A stretch of DNA of 64,000 bases, taken from Pseudozobellia thermophila (GTDB lineage: Bacteria > Bacteroidota > Bacteroidia > Flavobacteriales > Flavobacteriaceae). Below are positions 62,901 to 64,000 of this stretch, one piece after another. The translations under genes and the position numbers were made by a program. Where the stretch lies: contig NZ_FQYU01000004.1 in NCBI RefSeq assembly GCF_900141855.1, positions 62,001-126,000 on the forward strand. The letters are read 5' to 3'. The notes beneath the pieces are model-generated. The model worked only from the letters and a program-made list of their open reading frames with translations, searched no databases and was not told the origin of the DNA. Position 1 is the stretch's first letter. Each line of letters starts with the position of its first letter.

Positions 62901-64000
62901 GCTTCATCTGAATGCAAGGTTCCCAAGAGCAGCAGTTCAAAATGTGCGAGCATTCGTTCGACGGTGGCAAGGGTAAAAAGGTCGGTGTCGTACTCAAAGG
63001 TCAGGGCCAATTGCCCCTTGACTTCCTTTATTGAAAGGGTCAAATCGAATTTGGCCACTTTGCTGTCGAACTCGGTTTCCTCCTCTAAACGGACCTCATC
63101 ACCGAAGGAGGGCACCTCCTCTTGCGGATGGTAAAGGAACATCACCTGAAAGAAGGGATTGATGGCCAGCGAACGGTCTACCTTCATTTGCCTTACCAAA
63201 ACATCAAAGGGTACGTTTTTATGGGAAAAGGCCTCCAAAGTGTTCCTTTTAACCTGCCCCACCAACTCCTTGACCGTTGACGAAGGGTCTATGGGGTTAC
63301 GCAGTACGATCGTATCTATAAAAAAACCCAAGGTGTTCTCGAGCTCCCTTGTATTTCGCTTGGAAATGGGCGTACCTATCAAAATATCGCCCTGTCCGGT
63401 ATATCGGTGCAACAGGATGTAGTACACCGATAACAAAAAGACAAAGGGTGTCGCTTCCAATCGTTTGGCTTGGTCCAAAACTTTGGAAGACGTATCGGCC
63501 GAAAGCGTCCGGGTTTCCTGCCGCCCCCTAAATTGGGGGCGCACCGGCCTTGGAAAGTCGGTCGGCAAATCGAGGACCGGTATGTCTCCGAAAAGAACGC
63601 CTTTCCAATAGGCCAGTCCTTCGGGCCTTACCTCTTGTTGCCTTTCCCAAAACGCATAATCTTGATACTGCAGGGGCGGCGAGGTTTCGGGTAAGACCGA
63701 TCCGTCGACCAGGTTGTTATAATGTGTGGCCAGTTGCCGTTTAAGGATACCTATCGACCATTCATCGATGACCATGTGGTGCATGGTCAAAAAAAGAACG
63801 TACCTATCCTTTCCCAAGTCGATCAAGGCGGCCCTTACCATTTCAGGAACCTCCAGGTCGAAGGCGGTACGCGATTGCTCTTCCATCAAAACTTCCAGCT
63901 TTTTGGCCGCCAATTCCTCGGGCAGACCCGAAAGATCGATTTCCTTTATTTGGGGTAGATCATCGGATATTTTCATTACGGGGCGCCCTTCGACCATAGG
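59912..64000 (-). CDS. nonribosomal peptide synthetase, 3' part (C-A-PCP-TE), truncated by the window
   Basis: The 1361+ aa visible part begins inside a condensation domain with MHHMVIDEW as the HHxxxDG motif (last Gly replaced by Glu). An adenylation domain follows from about residue 400 (YTSGSSGKPKGVA, NEYGPTEATVW, YKTGDLGRFQSDG, LPNGKVDKK), then a carrier domain (FDIGGDSILSIQ, Ser about 1039) and a C-terminal thioesterase. By-eye alignment to GrsA gives specificity residues D-S-A-M-I-A-E-V-W-K, a code I do not recognise. About 100 residues are inserted between A8 and A9. The thioesterase nucleophile region reads SYCYN. The 5' part lies beyond the right edge. The product is unknown. Confidence 0.93.
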   Translation of the reverse strand, partial: PMVEGRPVMKISDDLPQIKEIDLSGLPEELAAKKLEVLMEEQSRTAFDLEVPEMVRAALIDLGKDRYVLFLTMHHMVIDEWSIGILKRQLATHYNNLVDGSVLPETSPPLQYQDYAFWERQQEVRPEGLAYWKGVLFGDIPVLDLPTDFPRPVRPQFRGRQETRTLSADTSSKVLDQAKRLEATPFVFLLSVYYILLHRYTGQGDILIGTPISKRNTRELENTLGFFIDTIVLRNPIDPSSTVKELVGQVKRNTLEAFSHKNVPFDVLVRQMKVDRSLAINPFFQVMFLYHPQEEVPSFGDEVRLEEETEFDSKVAKFDLTLSIKEVKGQLALTFEYDTDLFTLATVERMLAHFELLLLGTLHSDEAPIIDLPMLTAAEKIFFFEKPTEESTPFSAYTAIHQIIGDLAGRFPLNKAVTFENASLTYEMLDSRADKLAFEILDRTAGRNEIVGLCAHRSVEMIVGLLAILKAGCAYLPIDPHYPVERINFMLSDAGCTQILAHGSLGSLFEGRKNIIHLDGPVHFDVDKGMKLPEVDEDGLAYVIYTSGSSGKPKGVAITHKNIISSTAGRLKFYPKPPEAFLLMSSISFDSAMAGIFWTLCTGGNLVIAENRIEQDILQVENSIADQKITHTLMLPSLYHLLLKHATPERIAGLQTVIVAGEACAPAVCRTHFQVLPHTALYNEYGPTEATVWCTAHKVEPGDSGNTVPIGKAVAGAKIYVLGPKMRLVPYGAIGELFIGGPGLALGYINRPALTDNVFLDSPFSYGLPTKLYKTGDLGRFQSDGALVYMGRVDQQIKLRGFRVELEEVGKALMDVKGVGEAVALVENQGGVEADIGGITAYNTKDVAQLLTRLRALLSDEELDGLLASLEKSWSESNGHGPYEKLPIDRPEGHGVEGRVGRLSEEGRSLLLLRAERMGAEKSGATKSPTTGRLLAFITADEEVDMERLKRSLRKTLPDYMLPSRIIEVESLPLLPNGKVDKKRLLAMVPSKGRPEEENPLREEPGPSDAEAGLLAIWKEVLGLPEIGLRDNFFDIGGDSILSIQVIAMARAAGMPIRPSQLFEHQTIAELAHSVVLEKNRAGKAEGNNGFKHLVAIRPTGSKPPLFCLHSGGTHFFFYNLFAKHLQADRPVYALQASPHEGNLVIHDSVAAMARDFVAEIRKVSPNGPYHFISYCYNTAVGLEMVRLLEKESVPVNLIIADTMADYLSLFAPSRTPQRAAAFLDRFKKAPLRTTLRLIGSKLLRPLRQKLKRVAVSPSERKIQVLHNNHIKIYRAYQWQRIHGGVQLLLTSKKNTEFNEMLIASWERLTGKSVELEPIQGHHNSLFLEGDVAVTAGAVDKLMSRFEGMTANSRISPSNEVA

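Noticed and set aside
1-64000. CRISPR arrays, rRNA, tRNA genes, insertion sequences
   Set aside because: I saw no spaced direct repeats, tRNA cloverleaf sequence, rRNA or transposase in the window.

Overview
The window is a Bacteroidota chromosome segment, most likely from a marine Flavobacteriaceae member of the Zobellia/Maribacter type (an inference; no rRNA is present). Supporting signs are gliding-motility genes gldF and gldG, a SusC/SusD pair with a hybrid two-component regulator, LytTR-type regulators, many lipoproteins, almost no Shine-Dalgarno sequences, and several matches to the Bacteroidota promoter box TAnnTTTG.

Layout. 0.1-6.4 kb holds core genes: gldFG, dnaN and mnmE, with two small minus-strand genes between dnaN and mnmE. 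6.6-14.8 kb is accessory: an atypical SDR, a TolB-like/TPR/AraC regulator, a serine hydrolase, a secreted protein, an NAD(P)-binding SDR, a membrane protein, a Vat-like acetyltransferase and a secreted protein. Two genes here share an unusual promoter-like element. 14.8-18.4 kb has a hairpin-rich intergenic element, an AT-rich pair (a lipocalin-like lipoprotein and a protein with a HEPN-like R-x4-H motif), a META-domain lipoprotein and an alpha/beta hydrolase.

18.8-30.7 kb is a complete fructan-utilisation locus. A hybrid sensor with a periplasmic sugar-binding domain would control a sugar porter, a GH32 fructanase, SusC, SusD and, behind an internal terminator, a fructokinase. Fructan would be bound at the surface, imported by SusCD, cut by GH32, and the fructose moved inward and phosphorylated.

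30.9-37.5 kb has a TPR sensor kinase and LytTR regulator, followed by four genes of unknown function. Three of the four share one domain; the third adds a DUF6882-like domain, and the fourth is an M48 metallopeptidase with a TerB-like C-terminus. I consider this the best candidate for an undescribed system. 37.9-46.9 kb has a Cthe_2159-like lipoprotein, a Tat-exported PhoD-like phosphatase, a DUF1593 protein, a multi-PAS kinase and a membrane class III adenylate cyclase.

47.0-55.9 kb has a six-gene minus-strand operon (TolC, MacA-like adaptor, ABC ATPase, MacB-like permease, LytS-type kinase, LytTR regulator), divergent from an NtrB/NtrC-like pair. 56.1-59.2 kb has a small secreted protein and an ApbE-DUF4266-DUF3570 operon. 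59.2-64.0 kb has a Sfp-type phosphopantetheinyl transferase overlapping the 3' end of an NRPS gene (C-A-PCP-TE) that runs off the right edge.
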